From: DATLYH01 sp035575035
GTDB taxonomy: Bacteria > Planctomycetota > Planctomycetia > Gemmatales > Gemmataceae
DNA length: 29,312 nt
Direction of reading: 5' to 3'
Assembly (NCBI GenBank): GCA_035575035.1
Contig: DATLYH010000166.1
Span: forward strand, 1 to 29,312
In this document: positions 1 through 9,233 of the stretch, one piece after another
Layout: each line of letters opens with the position of its first letter
How positions within the stretch are numbered: the first letter of the stretch is position 1
Notes under the pieces: model-generated
The model's input: the letters and a program-made list of their open reading frames with translations, nothing else
What the model was told of the DNA's origin: nothing
Databases searched by the model: none
Translations under genes and position numbers: made by a program

Positions 1-188
1 GTATCGCTTCCAGGAACGCCTTTCTTGTGATTATGGGAACTTCGGGCGGCCGGACCGCGTCAAAATGGTGAAGTACCTCATTGTCTCCCTGCGCTGGCCT
101 GGCGGATGGGGCCATCTGTATGGTTGCCTCATAACCGCAAGCGGCCTCCTTGCGGCTGTGGCTCGATCCGTGCGGTCGGGGCGGGAAC

Positions 189-217
189 TTGACAACCATA
201 CGATACAGAGTGACACT
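189..217 (+). promoter_or_regulatory. Possible sigma-70-type promoter for the DUF1501 gene
   Basis: A perfect TTGACA lies at 189-194, with a weak -10 candidate GACACT at 212-217 (17-base spacer). It is the only good -35 match in the 292 bases before the DUF1501 start codon. Bases 1-188 show nothing else I can support as a gene. The -10 is poor, so the call is tentative. Confidence 0.3.
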
Positions 218-292
218 ACGGGTAGCCGTCTCGATGCACCTTGTCGCAGGGGTTTTCGGGCGGCTCCTTTCAGCCACATAGGGGGGGTTCTG

Positions 293-1642
293 ATGAGCGC
301 GGCGGATTACCCGGAAATGAACCGGCGGCACTTCCTCCGTCATCTGGCGGGGATGGCAGGCCTCACCCTGCCGGCGATGCAGTTTATCCACACCCTGCGG
401 GCGGCCGAGCCTCAGCTCAAGAAGCAAAACAAGAGCCTGATCATCCTCTGGATGGGGGGCGGTCCCAGCCACCTCGACCTCTGGGATCTCAAGCCCGGGC
501 AGCCGACCGGCGGCGAGTTCAAACCGATCAAGACCTCGGCTGATGGCATCGAGATCAGCGAGTTGCTGCCGACGGTCGCCGAGCAGATGAAGCACCTGTC
601 GATCATCCGCTCGCTCCACAGCGGCGAGGCGGACCACAACCGCGGCACGCTGGTGATGAATACCGGCCGCACTCCCAATCCGGTGGTCCAGTACCCGGCG
701 ATGGGGGCGGTCGCCTCGTCGCTGCTGACGTCCAAGGAGCTGGCCCTGCCCGGCTTCATCGGCATCGGCGGCACCGCCCAGCGGATCGGCCCGGGCTTTT
801 TGGGCAATGCCTTCGCCCCGTTCACCGTGCAGAACCCCGGCCAGCCGCCAGCCAACATCCGACCGCCGCAGGGACTCGGCCCGGAAGACCCGTCCGGCCG
901 GCTCTCGGTGGAATTGGAAGAACGCCTCCGCCGCCGCCAGCGCCTCTTCTACACCCTGGAGGACCACTTCTCCGAAACACTTTTCCCCCACCTCCCCGAG
1001 AAGGAGCGGGAGAAGACCGATGAAAGCTCGGGGGCGCACCGGGCCACCTACGAGAAGGCCTTCCGGCTGACTGTCTCGACGCTGCGGGCGGTCTTCGAGG
1101 TCCGCAACGAGCCGCTGAAGGTGCGGGAGATGTACGGCGGCGACCGCAATTCGTTCGGCATGGGCTGCCTGCTGGCCCGCCGGCTGGTCGAGAAAGGGGT
1201 GACCTGCGTCGAGGTCGATCTGGGCGGCTGGGACAACCACAACAACATCTTCCCGGCGCTGCGCAACGGCAACGGCCCGCGGCTGGACAAGGGGATGGGC
1301 GCTCTGGTCCAGGACCTAGTCGATCGGGGGATGTGGCAAAACACGGTGGTGCTGTGGATGGGAGACTTTGGCCGGACGCCGCGCATCAATCCGAACGCCG
1401 GCCGCGACCACTGGGCCCGCGGCTGGTCGGTGGTGCTCGGCGGCGGGGCCATCAAGGGGGGCTACGTCCACGGCGCCACCACCGCTGACGGCATGGACAT
1501 CAAAGACGGCAGGGTTGGGGTGGGCGACTTGTTCGCCACCGTCTACAAGGGACTCGGCCTGGAGCCGGACACCAAGATCCGCGACAACCTCGGCCGGCCG
1601 CTGCCCATCGCGGACGGCAAACCGATCCCGGGCCTGGTGTGA
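293..1642 (+). CDS. DUF1501 family secreted protein (Tat signal)
   Basis: A 449-residue protein of the DUF1501 family, which has an alkaline-phosphatase/sulfatase-like fold, is greatly expanded in planctomycetes and has no firmly assigned substrate. An upstream in-frame extension to 65 exists, but the ATG at 293 follows a G-rich ribosome-binding stretch and gives a proper N-terminus: NRRHFLRHLAG at residues 10-20 is a twin-arginine motif followed by a hydrophobic stretch. Family motifs are visible: GGGPSHLDLWD near 56-66, GWDNHNN in the middle of the C-terminal half, and MGDFGRTPRIN followed by GRDHW near the end. The length is normal for the family. The usual DUF1549/DUF1553 cytochrome-like partner is not in the window; it could lie upstream of base 1. 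Export is inferred from the signal; enzymatic activity is unproven. Confidence 0.9.
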   Translation: MSAADYPEMNRRHFLRHLAGMAGLTLPAMQFIHTLRAAEPQLKKQNKSLIILWMGGGPSHLDLWDLKPGQPTGGEFKPIKTSADGIEISELLPTVAEQMKHLSIIRSLHSGEADHNRGTLVMNTGRTPNPVVQYPAMGAVASSLLTSKELALPGFIGIGGTAQRIGPGFLGNAFAPFTVQNPGQPPANIRPPQGLGPEDPSGRLSVELEERLRRRQRLFYTLEDHFSETLFPHLPEKEREKTDESSGAHRATYEKAFRLTVSTLRAVFEVRNEPLKVREMYGGDRNSFGMGCLLARRLVEKGVTCVEVDLGGWDNHNNIFPALRNGNGPRLDKGMGALVQDLVDRGMWQNTVVLWMGDFGRTPRINPNAGRDHWARGWSVVLGGGAIKGGYVHGATTADGMDIKDGRVGVGDLFATVYKGLGLEPDTKIRDNLGRPLPIADGKPIPGLV

Positions 1643-1672
1643 CTCGCAGCCCCGTAGGCGGCGCCCATCGAA

Positions 1673-1731
1673 CGACGCTTCGGAGAGGCGCCGGGATCTC
1701 CCGGCACTTCGCCGGAGCGTCGCTCGGTTTT
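1673..1731 (+). terminator. Long stem terminator after the DUF1501 gene
   Basis: CGACGCT (1673-1679) pairs with AGCGTCG (1716-1722) and the stem continues through TCGG/CCGG. A nested hairpin GCCGGG/CCCGGC (1690-1695/1700-1705) sits inside, and TTTT follows at 1728-1731. It lies between two convergent genes, so it may stop transcription from both sides, but the T-run favours the + strand. Confidence 0.75.
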
Positions 1732-1744
1732 AAGACCGGCGGGG

Positions 1745-4336
1745 TTACTTCCCGGCCGTGCTGGCGGCGAAGTAGACCGGCCCCTTCAAAATCTCCGCGA
1801 ACATCGCCTCCGGCAGGAGGAAGACGTCGCCGGGGAGCTTGTTGCTGGTTGCGTAGTAACCCTTGTCCGCCGTGCTGAGGGCGCCGACGGTTAGCAGGTA
1901 CGGCTCCTTCTCTCCTTCGACGGTGACCTGGATCTCCAGCGCCCCCTCGCTCACCTTCAGCCCATGCTCCGGCTTGGCGCCGCTCTTGTGGGCGACGAAC
2001 TTCATCGCCTTGAGCTTGCTCAACGCCTCCACCAGCTTCTCGACCTTCCCCTCGTCGAGTTTGTAGTTTTCGGGGGTCTTGACCGTCCAGCTTCCCTTCG
2101 CCTTCCGTTCCAGGTCGAACTTCCACGGGCTGCCGATGACCTTGGCCCAGCCGGCCATCTGGACTGCCTTCACCTTGTTGCCCTCGAAGGTGAAGACGGT
2201 CGTGTCGGCCAATTCCTCCTTCAGCGGGGCGGTGAGGTGCGCCCCAACCAGAAAGATCCAGTCGCGCTCGCTGGTGCGGGCATGCAGCCGGCCGCTCTTG
2301 TCGTCGGCCTCTTTGCCGAACTCGTAGACGCGCTCCTCGGTCTTATCGTCCTGCTTCACCGTCAGTGTCACCTTCAGAGGCGGCGCCTTCAGTCCATAGC
2401 GCTCCAGATCGCTTGCCGAAACATTCTCGGCAAGCAGCTTGTCGGCGTACATCGCCGCCAGGTCGTCGAGGATACGCTTCACCTTGGCCTCCTCAGCGGT
2501 CCGGCCGGCCAGCGCCTCGGGCCGCTGAAACTTCCACGCGACCTTGCCGTCTTTCTCCTCCTTCTGGATCTCATAAGTCTGGCCGTCGCGAAGGAGCGTC
2601 AGTTTGACCACCTTGTCCTTCGGGAAGTCAGGCAGGCGGCGGTCGAGATAGGCTAGCTTGTCCTGCGTCACCTTGGTCAGAAGGGCCTCGGCCACAGCCG
2701 CCCGCAGCTTGTCCTTGCCCATCTCGCGCAGAACGTAAACGATATCCTTGTCCTTCTTGCCGAAGACCAGCCGGACCGTCGGCGGTCCCTCGGGCTTTGC
2801 GGGGGCCTTCTTCTCCTCCTTCGTGACATCCTTGTCGGCGGCCTTGGCGTCCTTCGCGTCCTTCTTCTCGGGCTCTTTCTTGTCGGCTTCTTTCTTCTCG
2901 TCCGACTTCTTGTCGGCCTCCTTCTTCTCCGGTTCTTTCTTCTGGCTTTCGACCCAGAAGGAAACCACGGCGCTGGGCCGGTCCAGGCCCAACTCGGCGT
3001 CGGTCTTGCTCTCTTCGGGGTAGTCCCGGATCTGCCGCCGTTCCTTGACCACATCCAGGAGGCGTTCGACCACGTTACCGTCGGCCTTGCGCACCTTGCC
3101 GGTCTTGTCGATCAGGTCCCAGCTGCCGGCGCCGGTCTTTTGCAGCTGGAACGTCTCGCTGCCGTTGTTTACCTCGATCCAGTCGATCTTGTCCACCTGG
3201 CCGGTTTCCAGGGTGACCAGGTCGCGGCTGCGGAGCGGATTGGGATTTTGCAGCAGTTGGTAGATTTGGTCGCGGAGCCTGCCGGCGATTTTCACCACCG
3301 CCTTGGGATACTTCTCTCCTTCGTCCAGGGCCGCGTAATACTTGTCCTCCTTGTCATCGACCTTCTTGCCGACCAGGAGCACGGAGGTGACGGGGGGCTT
3401 CTTCTCCTCACCGCTGCTGAGGGTATCCTGGGTCTTGACTTCGATGCGCATACGCTCCGGGTTGTCCTTGTCGAGGCCGTACTTGGCCAGCTCACGGGCG
3501 TCATCGGTGACGGTGACGAAATCCTGGGGCGACTCGACCTTGAGGTTGGCGAGGTTCGCTAGCAGCCCCTGGACGCCCTGCGGGCTGTCATCGCGGCCGG
3601 GGTCGCCGGAGTAGTCGGCCTCACCGTAGTCGGGCTTTTCGAAGACCCAGCGATTCTCGGTTCCAGGCTTCTTCAGGATTACCTCGCCGGGCTTGCCTTG
3701 CAGGCGGACATACTGGATGTCGAAAGCATGCTGGGCCAGCAGATCGCGGGCCCGGTAGTCGTTCAGGGTCTTGAACACACGCTGGCCTTCCGCTCCCGCA
3801 GCGTCGCGGCCCTTGAGCAGGGCGCTAAGGTCGCCGCGGCGGACAGCCAGCACCTCGTTGGGCCGCTCCGAAGAATTGACGAAGGCCAGCGCGTCGAAGC
3901 CGCTGCCGACGGTGCCAACGTTGAGGGTCCACCGTGCCTCGCCTCCTTTCTGCACCAGTGTGACCACGGCGGCGGGCGGCTTCAGGCCGAACTGCTCCTG
4001 GTTGCTGGTGACCTCGGCCTTCTCGTCGATCTGGGCATCCATCACCTGGCGGACGAGTTGGTCCAGCTGGCCGGCGTCGGCCCGCACGTTCGGCTCGCGC
4101 AGCCGCCAGCCCTGCTCAGTCCGGACGAAGACCATCTTCTCGGACTCCGGCCGGTGCAGCTCGATTTCGACCGTGTCGATGTCCTTCGGCTTGATGCTGG
4201 CGGTCTTGGTGTGGAGACTGGGGAAGACGTAGGTGGCGGTGTCTGGTCCCTTCCGGCCGGCGAGCTGGACCACCAGGAAAACGACCAGTACCGCAATCAG
4301 GAGGCCGAACAGGACGTAGGTGGTCTTGAAGTTCAT
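1745..4336 (-). CDS. DUF4340 domain membrane-anchored protein
   Basis: An 863-residue protein starting MNFKTTYVLFG, with one N-terminal membrane segment (about residues 6-25) and a large, presumably extracytoplasmic region. The DUF4340 pattern is repeated: blocks of the type VxxIEVxxxxxxxxLxKxGxxWxLxxP recur three or four times. DUF4340 proteins commonly follow GldG-like genes in ABC clusters, as here. The start at 4336 is preferred over 4372, which overlaps the upstream gene; the gap to the GldG-like stop codon is then only 10 bases, suggesting coupled translation. Near the middle is a low-complexity linker rich in Lys, Glu, Asp and Ala (roughly encoded by 2800-2945), probably disordered. 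The substrate of the system is unknown. Confidence 0.85.
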   Translation of the reverse strand: MNFKTTYVLFGLLIAVLVVFLVVQLAGRKGPDTATYVFPSLHTKTASIKPKDIDTVEIELHRPESEKMVFVRTEQGWRLREPNVRADAGQLDQLVRQVMDAQIDEKAEVTSNQEQFGLKPPAAVVTLVQKGGEARWTLNVGTVGSGFDALAFVNSSERPNEVLAVRRGDLSALLKGRDAAGAEGQRVFKTLNDYRARDLLAQHAFDIQYVRLQGKPGEVILKKPGTENRWVFEKPDYGEADYSGDPGRDDSPQGVQGLLANLANLKVESPQDFVTVTDDARELAKYGLDKDNPERMRIEVKTQDTLSSGEEKKPPVTSVLLVGKKVDDKEDKYYAALDEGEKYPKAVVKIAGRLRDQIYQLLQNPNPLRSRDLVTLETGQVDKIDWIEVNNGSETFQLQKTGAGSWDLIDKTGKVRKADGNVVERLLDVVKERRQIRDYPEESKTDAELGLDRPSAVVSFWVESQKKEPEKKEADKKSDEKKEADKKEPEKKDAKDAKAADKDVTKEEKKAPAKPEGPPTVRLVFGKKDKDIVYVLREMGKDKLRAAVAEALLTKVTQDKLAYLDRRLPDFPKDKVVKLTLLRDGQTYEIQKEEKDGKVAWKFQRPEALAGRTAEEAKVKRILDDLAAMYADKLLAENVSASDLERYGLKAPPLKVTLTVKQDDKTEERVYEFGKEADDKSGRLHARTSERDWIFLVGAHLTAPLKEELADTTVFTFEGNKVKAVQMAGWAKVIGSPWKFDLERKAKGSWTVKTPENYKLDEGKVEKLVEALSKLKAMKFVAHKSGAKPEHGLKVSEGALEIQVTVEGEKEPYLLTVGALSTADKGYYATSNKLPGDVFLLPEAMFAEILKGPVYFAASTAGK

Positions 4337-4346
4337 GGCTGTCTCG

Positions 4347-6452
4347 CTAGCGCCGCCGGACGACCCAGACACTGGTCCCTAAGCCGATGATGCCGACCAG
4401 GGCCAGGATGGCCGGCAGCCAGACCATCCGGCTAATGTTGGTGTTGGCATTCCAACGGAAGACGTCACTCTTCTTCGGCTCGATGCCGATGCTGGCAGGG
4501 CGTTCGCGCAGCCAGGCCAGACAGCTGGCGAACAGGTCATAGAAGTAGCCCTGCGTACCGGCCATGTAGGTGTTGCCCACCCAGTCGCCGTCGCCGATGA
4601 CCACCAACCGCGGCTTCTGATGGCCGCTGCGGAGATGGGCATGGATCTCATCGCGCGGCACCGAGGAGTCACTCTCCGAAACGGTCACGGCGACTGGCAC
4701 CGGCCGCCGGCTCAGCCGGTTCTGCAATTCGCCCCGCTTGACCAGTTCCAGGTAATAGGCGTTGCTGAGCTGGAGAAGGTTGGACTGCGTCCAGGGGCCG
4801 TACCGCGTCGGCACCTCCAGCAGCACGTCCACGTGGTAGGGGCTGTCGGGACGGTTGGCGGACTGCACCGTCCGCGGCAGTATCAACCGGAAGCCGGCAT
4901 CGGCGAAGGCGCCGGCGAGAGGACCACGGGCTGCCCCCATCGAGTCGGTAGCAGCCCGGACGGTGACCAAGTCAACGGGCAGCCCATCGGTCGCCAGCGA
5001 GTCGTGCAGGACCACCTCGTCGCCGACCTGGACGTTGAACTCGCGCAGGAGTTCCTCGATCCCGGTGTGTTTCATCTGCGAGCGGTCGGCTGGATTGCGG
5101 ATCATGCCGAGCAGGGCGATCAACTTCCCCTTCCGCTTGTTCAGATACTCGCGCAGCGCATCGAGGGCGTGGGCGGGGAACTGCTCGGTCGGGCGGACGA
5201 TCACCACGGTATCGGCGTCGGCCGGAACCTCCTTGGCCACTACCACGCTGGGGTCATCCGATCCGGCCCCCTCGCGGGCGCTGAGCTGCAAGCCCTTGAC
5301 CTGGTAATAGCCGTGGTCCTCCAGGCGCTGGCGGAGCTGCCCCAAGCCGTCCGGACGGCTGAAGTCTCGCAGGGCCGGCTCGCCGTTCCCCTGAGTGAAG
5401 TAGAGCACCGGCCTCTTCTTGTTCTCCATCATGAAGGCGAGGGCCGAGATCAGGGCCGACTCGCCGTGGAACGCCTGCACCTCGCCTCCCATCATCCGCG
5501 GCCCTTCCACCAAGGCGCTGGGCGGGATGAAGTGGACATTCTCCGGCGACGAGCCCGTGCCGTAGACCACCAGCAGGCCCTCGCGCTGGTCGCCGAACTT
5601 GTACTCGGCGCGTAGCTCCTCGACCCGCTGCAAGTTGGCCTCCGGCGACAGGTACTCCACCTGGATGCGGTCGGTGACCGCTTGGCAGTTCTCCAGCAGA
5701 GCGCGGACGCGCGGGTAAAGCTCGCCGCTGGCCCGCATGATCACATAAACCCGCACCGACCGATCCAGGCTCTTGAGGATATTCTCCGACTTGGGGCTGA
5801 GGCTGTAGATGCTCTGCGTCGTCCAGTCGTAGGGCTTGCTCAAGACGGAGAACGGCTTGGCCGGCAGGTAGGTGAGGACGTTAAGCACCACCAGAATAGC
5901 CAACAACAAGAGGCCGGTGAGTGCGGCATTGTAGCCGTACAAGAGCCGCCGCAGCCCCGCACTGGTGCGCGTCTCGGTGCGGGCCAGCTGCAAGCTGACG
6001 AACATCACCATCAGACCGCTCACCAGAGCCAGCACTGTCACCCAGATGCGCCAGCCCTCTTCCCCCTGCCAGACCTTCCAGCCGCCGGCGATGTGAGGCC
6101 ACCACTGCCAGACCAGCCCCAGGCCAAGCACGACCGTCGTGACCAGTCCGGCCAGGCCGCCGGCGGTCAACACCATCAGCCGGGTCGCCTCTATCTCGGA
6201 CACCTGGGCAGCCGGCTCACGGAACCACTGCCACAGGCCGGCCCCCAGGGCGATGATCCCCAGGGTGAGGGCCCAGAGCCAAATCGGCCCGTTCTCCCAG
6301 TTGTGGCGGTAGCCGACCCAGGCGCCGATCGCAGCCGCCACCGCGGCGGCGCCGAACAGGGCGTAGGCGGTCTCCTTGCGGCGGCGAGTCAAGAACTCCA
6401 GCCAGGCCGGTGCGCCCTGCTCCGGCCGCGGGCTTGTCTCGGAACTTGCCAT
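4347..6452 (-). CDS. GldG-like ABC transporter auxiliary protein
   Basis: A 701-residue protein of the GldG / 'ABC-type uncharacterized transport system' family. The N-terminal ~190 residues hold about five or six membrane segments, followed by a large extracytoplasmic domain (segments such as SLSPKSENILKSLDRSVRVYVIM and VEYLSP typical of the family) and a C-terminal membrane helix ending in VVRRR. The ATG at 6452 is chosen because it has GAGGGG seven bases upstream and because an upstream extension to 6614 would translate the heptamer repeat into a meaningless RIADCGL repeat. In Bacteroidetes GldA/GldF/GldG form an ABC complex needed for gliding; planctomycete homologues have no established role. 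It is third in the ATPase-permease-GldG-DUF4340 operon. Confidence 0.87.
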   Translation of the reverse strand: MASSETSPRPEQGAPAWLEFLTRRRKETAYALFGAAAVAAAIGAWVGYRHNWENGPIWLWALTLGIIALGAGLWQWFREPAAQVSEIEATRLMVLTAGGLAGLVTTVVLGLGLVWQWWPHIAGGWKVWQGEEGWRIWVTVLALVSGLMVMFVSLQLARTETRTSAGLRRLLYGYNAALTGLLLLAILVVLNVLTYLPAKPFSVLSKPYDWTTQSIYSLSPKSENILKSLDRSVRVYVIMRASGELYPRVRALLENCQAVTDRIQVEYLSPEANLQRVEELRAEYKFGDQREGLLVVYGTGSSPENVHFIPPSALVEGPRMMGGEVQAFHGESALISALAFMMENKKRPVLYFTQGNGEPALRDFSRPDGLGQLRQRLEDHGYYQVKGLQLSAREGAGSDDPSVVVAKEVPADADTVVIVRPTEQFPAHALDALREYLNKRKGKLIALLGMIRNPADRSQMKHTGIEELLREFNVQVGDEVVLHDSLATDGLPVDLVTVRAATDSMGAARGPLAGAFADAGFRLILPRTVQSANRPDSPYHVDVLLEVPTRYGPWTQSNLLQLSNAYYLELVKRGELQNRLSRRPVPVAVTVSESDSSVPRDEIHAHLRSGHQKPRLVVIGDGDWVGNTYMAGTQGYFYDLFASCLAWLRERPASIGIEPKKSDVFRWNANTNISRMVWLPAILALVGIIGLGTSVWVVRRR

Positions 6453-6471
6453 GATGTTTCCCCTCAAACCC

Positions 6472-6622
6472 ATTGCGGATTGCGGATTGCGGATTGCGGA
6501 TTGCGGATTGCGGATTGCGGATTCAAAGACCAACGCTTCCGACCCGTCATCTACGCCCCTCAATTCCTCCAATCCGCAATCCGCAATCCGCAATCCGCAA
6601 TCCGCAATCCGCAATCCGCAAT
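6472..6622. repeat. Perfect 52-bp inverted repeat built of heptamers
   Basis: The left arm 6472-6523 is seven copies of ATTGCGG plus ATT. The right arm 6571-6622 is its exact reverse complement (seven AATCCGC plus AAT). A 47-base spacer (6524-6570) separates them. In the minus-strand transcript this would fold into a 52-bp stem starting four bases after the permease stop codon and ending 19 bases before the GldG-like start codon. Such ATTGCGG-type heptamers are, to my knowledge, dispersed in planctomycete and some other environmental genomes; a function is not established. A degenerate relative lies at 25010-25102. Confidence 0.97.
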
Positions 6623-6626
6623 CGAT

Positions 6627-8192
6627 TCAGCGCCACTTGCGCGATTCCAGCACCTTGACGGTCAAGAAAAGCCAGAAGACGGCGGCCGAGACATGGAACA
6701 ACAGGTAGTTCGGCAGCAGCACGCCGTCAAGCGTCCGCCACCAGAGATCGACGAAGGAGACATGCGTCAGAATCGTCACCCAGGTTTCGCTGGTCGGGCC
6801 GCTGCCCTGCTCCAGCCGCCACTTCATGAAGTTGACCGCCACCCAGCCGACCATACCGGCAAACGTCAGCACGGCAGCGATGATCTGGTTGCGGGTCAGG
6901 CTGGAGAAGAACAGGCCCATTGCCAGGAAGTTGGCCCCCAGGCATGCCTGCATGATGTAGAAGGTCAACAACGGCCGATACTCGAACGGCTCGCCGTTGC
7001 CGACACGCAGGGCGATCAGGAACAGGCCCCACGGCAGCCACAGCAGCAGGTAAAAGAGCCAGACCGCCAGGAACTTGCTCAGCACCACCGACACCTCATC
7101 AATGGGAGCCGTCAGCAGCACCTCCAGCGTTCCGATCCGCTGCTCCTCGCTCAGCAGCCGCATGGTCAGCACCGGTACGATGAAGATGACACAGATGATC
7201 GGCATTACCCCCCAGAGGTACTCCTTGATGACCGGCTCAACCAGCCGGGCCCGCGGGGAGCTTAGCTCCATGACGAAGTCCCAGTAGAAGTACCAGCCGA
7301 CCACCGTCAGGCCGAGCAGCACGAAGTAGGCGATGGGTGAATAGAAGAACGTAGCCAACTCGCGGCGGGTCATTACTACCAGGCGGTTATCGAGGCAGAG
7401 GCCGGCCGACAGGGCCATGTAGACAACGCCCAGACTCATCAACACCAGCCCGTTGGGAACGAAGTACGACTCGGTCGGGCCGGCTAACAGGGAGCGGACC
7501 AGTGCGACCAGGAAGACCACCAGCCCCGCAGCGCCGACCGCCAATCCCGCGAGGTAGCCGAGGTCACTGCTGATGCCGGTGAAACTGATGAAGGCCGCCA
7601 GATAGAACACGCCCAGGATCGCCACCGCCGCCCCGTAGGGGAGCAGGAACCACCCCCCGGGATTGACGCTGCCAAAGAGGAAGCCGGTCGCCGCCAGCAC
7701 CGCCCCGACGCCGCCCAGGGTATAGACCGTTATCCGATGCCACTTCGGTTCGGTTTCATGGCGGGCGAACGGCAGCAAGAACAGCAGCGCCAGACCCAGG
7801 CAGGCGTAGCCATACGGCAGAAACAGGCTGCCGGCCGGCCCCTTGATCGGCAGGGCAGTGAGGGCCACGCCGACGATCAGCCACAAGAACCCGACCAGGC
7901 CGTAGACCCGGCGGACCTGCACGTCGCTGTCGCACAGGGCATGGAACAACAGGCAGGCCAGGCCGGCGATGCTAAAGATGCTCCCCCAGGTGGGGCCGAT
8001 GCCGCGCGTCCAACCGGCCGCCGTCAGCCCCAGCGCAGTGCCGCCCAACGCCAGACACATCAAGCCGACGAAGCCGACGAACCGGCCAAGCGTCGGCTCA
8101 TCGACGCGCACCAGCGAGGGAGCGGTCTCGTGCGATTGCCAGTCGCCGGCTGCCTCCCGGTATTCCGGTCGTTCCGTGATCGCTTTGCTCAT
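6627..8192 (-). CDS. ABC-2 type permease, GldF-like, with extra N-terminal membrane domain
   Basis: A 521-residue polytopic membrane protein. The N-terminal ~210 residues contain six or so hydrophobic segments. The second half carries the ABC-2 permease signature: TRRELATFFYSPIAYFVL, MRLLSEEQRIGTLEVLLTAP, and further helices. SEEQ-x-GT-x-E-x-LLT-P is the typical ABC-2/GldF cytoplasmic motif. The ATG at 8192 (MSKAITERPEY) is preferred over the GTG at 8219. It lies 42 bases after the ATPase gene, consistent with one operon. The extra N-terminal membrane domain is longer than simple GldF proteins and may be a lineage-specific fusion. It ends four bases before the 52-bp heptamer palindrome. Confidence 0.88.
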   Translation of the reverse strand: MSKAITERPEYREAAGDWQSHETAPSLVRVDEPTLGRFVGFVGLMCLALGGTALGLTAAGWTRGIGPTWGSIFSIAGLACLLFHALCDSDVQVRRVYGLVGFLWLIVGVALTALPIKGPAGSLFLPYGYACLGLALLFLLPFARHETEPKWHRITVYTLGGVGAVLAATGFLFGSVNPGGWFLLPYGAAVAILGVFYLAAFISFTGISSDLGYLAGLAVGAAGLVVFLVALVRSLLAGPTESYFVPNGLVLMSLGVVYMALSAGLCLDNRLVVMTRRELATFFYSPIAYFVLLGLTVVGWYFYWDFVMELSSPRARLVEPVIKEYLWGVMPIICVIFIVPVLTMRLLSEEQRIGTLEVLLTAPIDEVSVVLSKFLAVWLFYLLLWLPWGLFLIALRVGNGEPFEYRPLLTFYIMQACLGANFLAMGLFFSSLTRNQIIAAVLTFAGMVGWVAVNFMKWRLEQGSGPTSETWVTILTHVSFVDLWWRTLDGVLLPNYLLFHVSAAVFWLFLTVKVLESRKWR

Positions 8193-8234
8193 GGTCGTGG
8201 GCCTCAGAGATTCCTTCACGCGATTGCCGTCTCG

Positions 8235-9233
8235 TCACGCGCTGGAGCCGACCGCAGCCTGGATGGCGGTACTCGACTCGCGGGCGGCGGGACGGCTGGG
8301 GAAGGGGGAATGGTCGCCCATGATGACGTTGACAAAGTGGTCTTCCAGCCGGCGGCGGCGCAGGTCGAGCCGGCGGATCGGCCAGCCGTTCCTGGCCATT
8401 CGCTGCGAGATCACCTCGCGCAGATCGCGGTCCTGGTGGGTGCGGACCTCGTAGCCGACTACGCCGTCGCTGACCGGCAGCGGCGTCACCTGGGCCACGC
8501 CATCGGTGGTCCGCAGCACGTTGACCACCTGCTCGGCCGGCCCGCGCACCTCGATGACAATGACCGCCGCCTCCGTGGCCAACTCGCTCAGCTTCTTGTC
8601 CAGGGCGATCTGCCCCCGGTTGATGATGATGACCCGCTCGCAGACAGCTTCCACTTCCGGCAGGATGTGGGTGGAGAGCAGGATGGTGTGCTGGCGGCCC
8701 AGCTCCTTGATGGTGTTGAGCGTCTCGCGGATCTGGAGCGGGTCGAGGCCGACGGTCGGCTCATCGAGGATCAGGATGGGCGGGTCGTGGACCATGGCGT
8801 CGGCCAGCCCGACACGCTGGCGGTAGCCTTTCGACAGCGTGCCGATCAGCCGGCGGCGCACCTCGCGGATGCGGCAGCGCTCCAGGCTCTGTTCGATCCG
8901 CTTGGCCCGCTCCTTGCGCTCGACCCCCTTGAGCTTGGCGCGGTAGTGGAGGTATTCCTCGACGCGCATCTCGGTGTACAGCGGCACGCTCTCGGGCAGG
9001 TAGCCGATATGGCGGCGGACCTCCATCGACTCGGTCATGACGTCGTAGCCGGCCACCTTGGCGACGCCGCTGGTGGCCGGCAAGTAGGTCGTCAGGATGC
9101 GCATGGTGGTGGTTTTGCCGGCCCCGTTGAGGCCGAGGAAGCCGACGATCTCCCCCTTAGCGACCTCGAAGCTGATGTGGTCCACCGCCAGGATCGGGCC
9201 GAAGTATTTTGTCAGCTGGTCAACCTGGATCAT
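8235..9233 (-). CDS. ABC transporter ATP-binding protein, GldA-like
   Basis: A 332-residue ABC ATPase. From the ATG at 9233 (AGGA seven bases upstream) the motifs are Walker A GLNGAGKTT (about 34-42), signature LSKGY (133-137), Walker B ILILDEP (153-159), D-loop and H-loop His189 in LLSTH. The Q-loop position has GYLPE, common in the GldA/CcmA-like subgroup. A ~110-residue C-terminal extension follows, as in exporters of this class. An in-frame extension to 9356 lacks family features. First gene of the four-gene operon running to 1745. It powers the permease and GldG-like protein; export of an unknown substrate or a mechanical envelope role is inference. Confidence 0.92.
   Translation of the reverse strand: MIQVDQLTKYFGPILAVDHISFEVAKGEIVGFLGLNGAGKTTTMRILTTYLPATSGVAKVAGYDVMTESMEVRRHIGYLPESVPLYTEMRVEEYLHYRAKLKGVERKERAKRIEQSLERCRIREVRRRLIGTLSKGYRQRVGLADAMVHDPPILILDEPTVGLDPLQIRETLNTIKELGRQHTILLSTHILPEVEAVCERVIIINRGQIALDKKLSELATEAAVIVIEVRGPAEQVVNVLRTTDGVAQVTPLPVSDGVVGYEVRTHQDRDLREVISQRMARNGWPIRRLDLRRRRLEDHFVNVIMGDHSPFPSRPAARESSTAIQAAVGSSA

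Noticed and set aside
65..292. N-terminal extension of the DUF1501 protein
   Set aside because: It lacks family similarity, would bury the twin-arginine signal, and overlaps a perfect -35 box; the ATG at 293 has a better context.
1964..2656. Long plus-strand open frames over the DUF4340 gene (also 3140-3562 and 3698-4390)
   Set aside because: They are antisense shadows produced by GC-rich codon use; no domains, signals or ribosome-binding sites.
6472..6622. CRISPR array
   Set aside because: Unit length is 7 bases with no spacers, and the arms are inverted, not direct repeats with unique spacers.
5682..7265. A 527-codon plus-strand frame across the GldG/permease junction
   Set aside because: It runs through the heptamer palindrome and is low-complexity His/Gln/Pro sequence, antisense to two well-supported genes.
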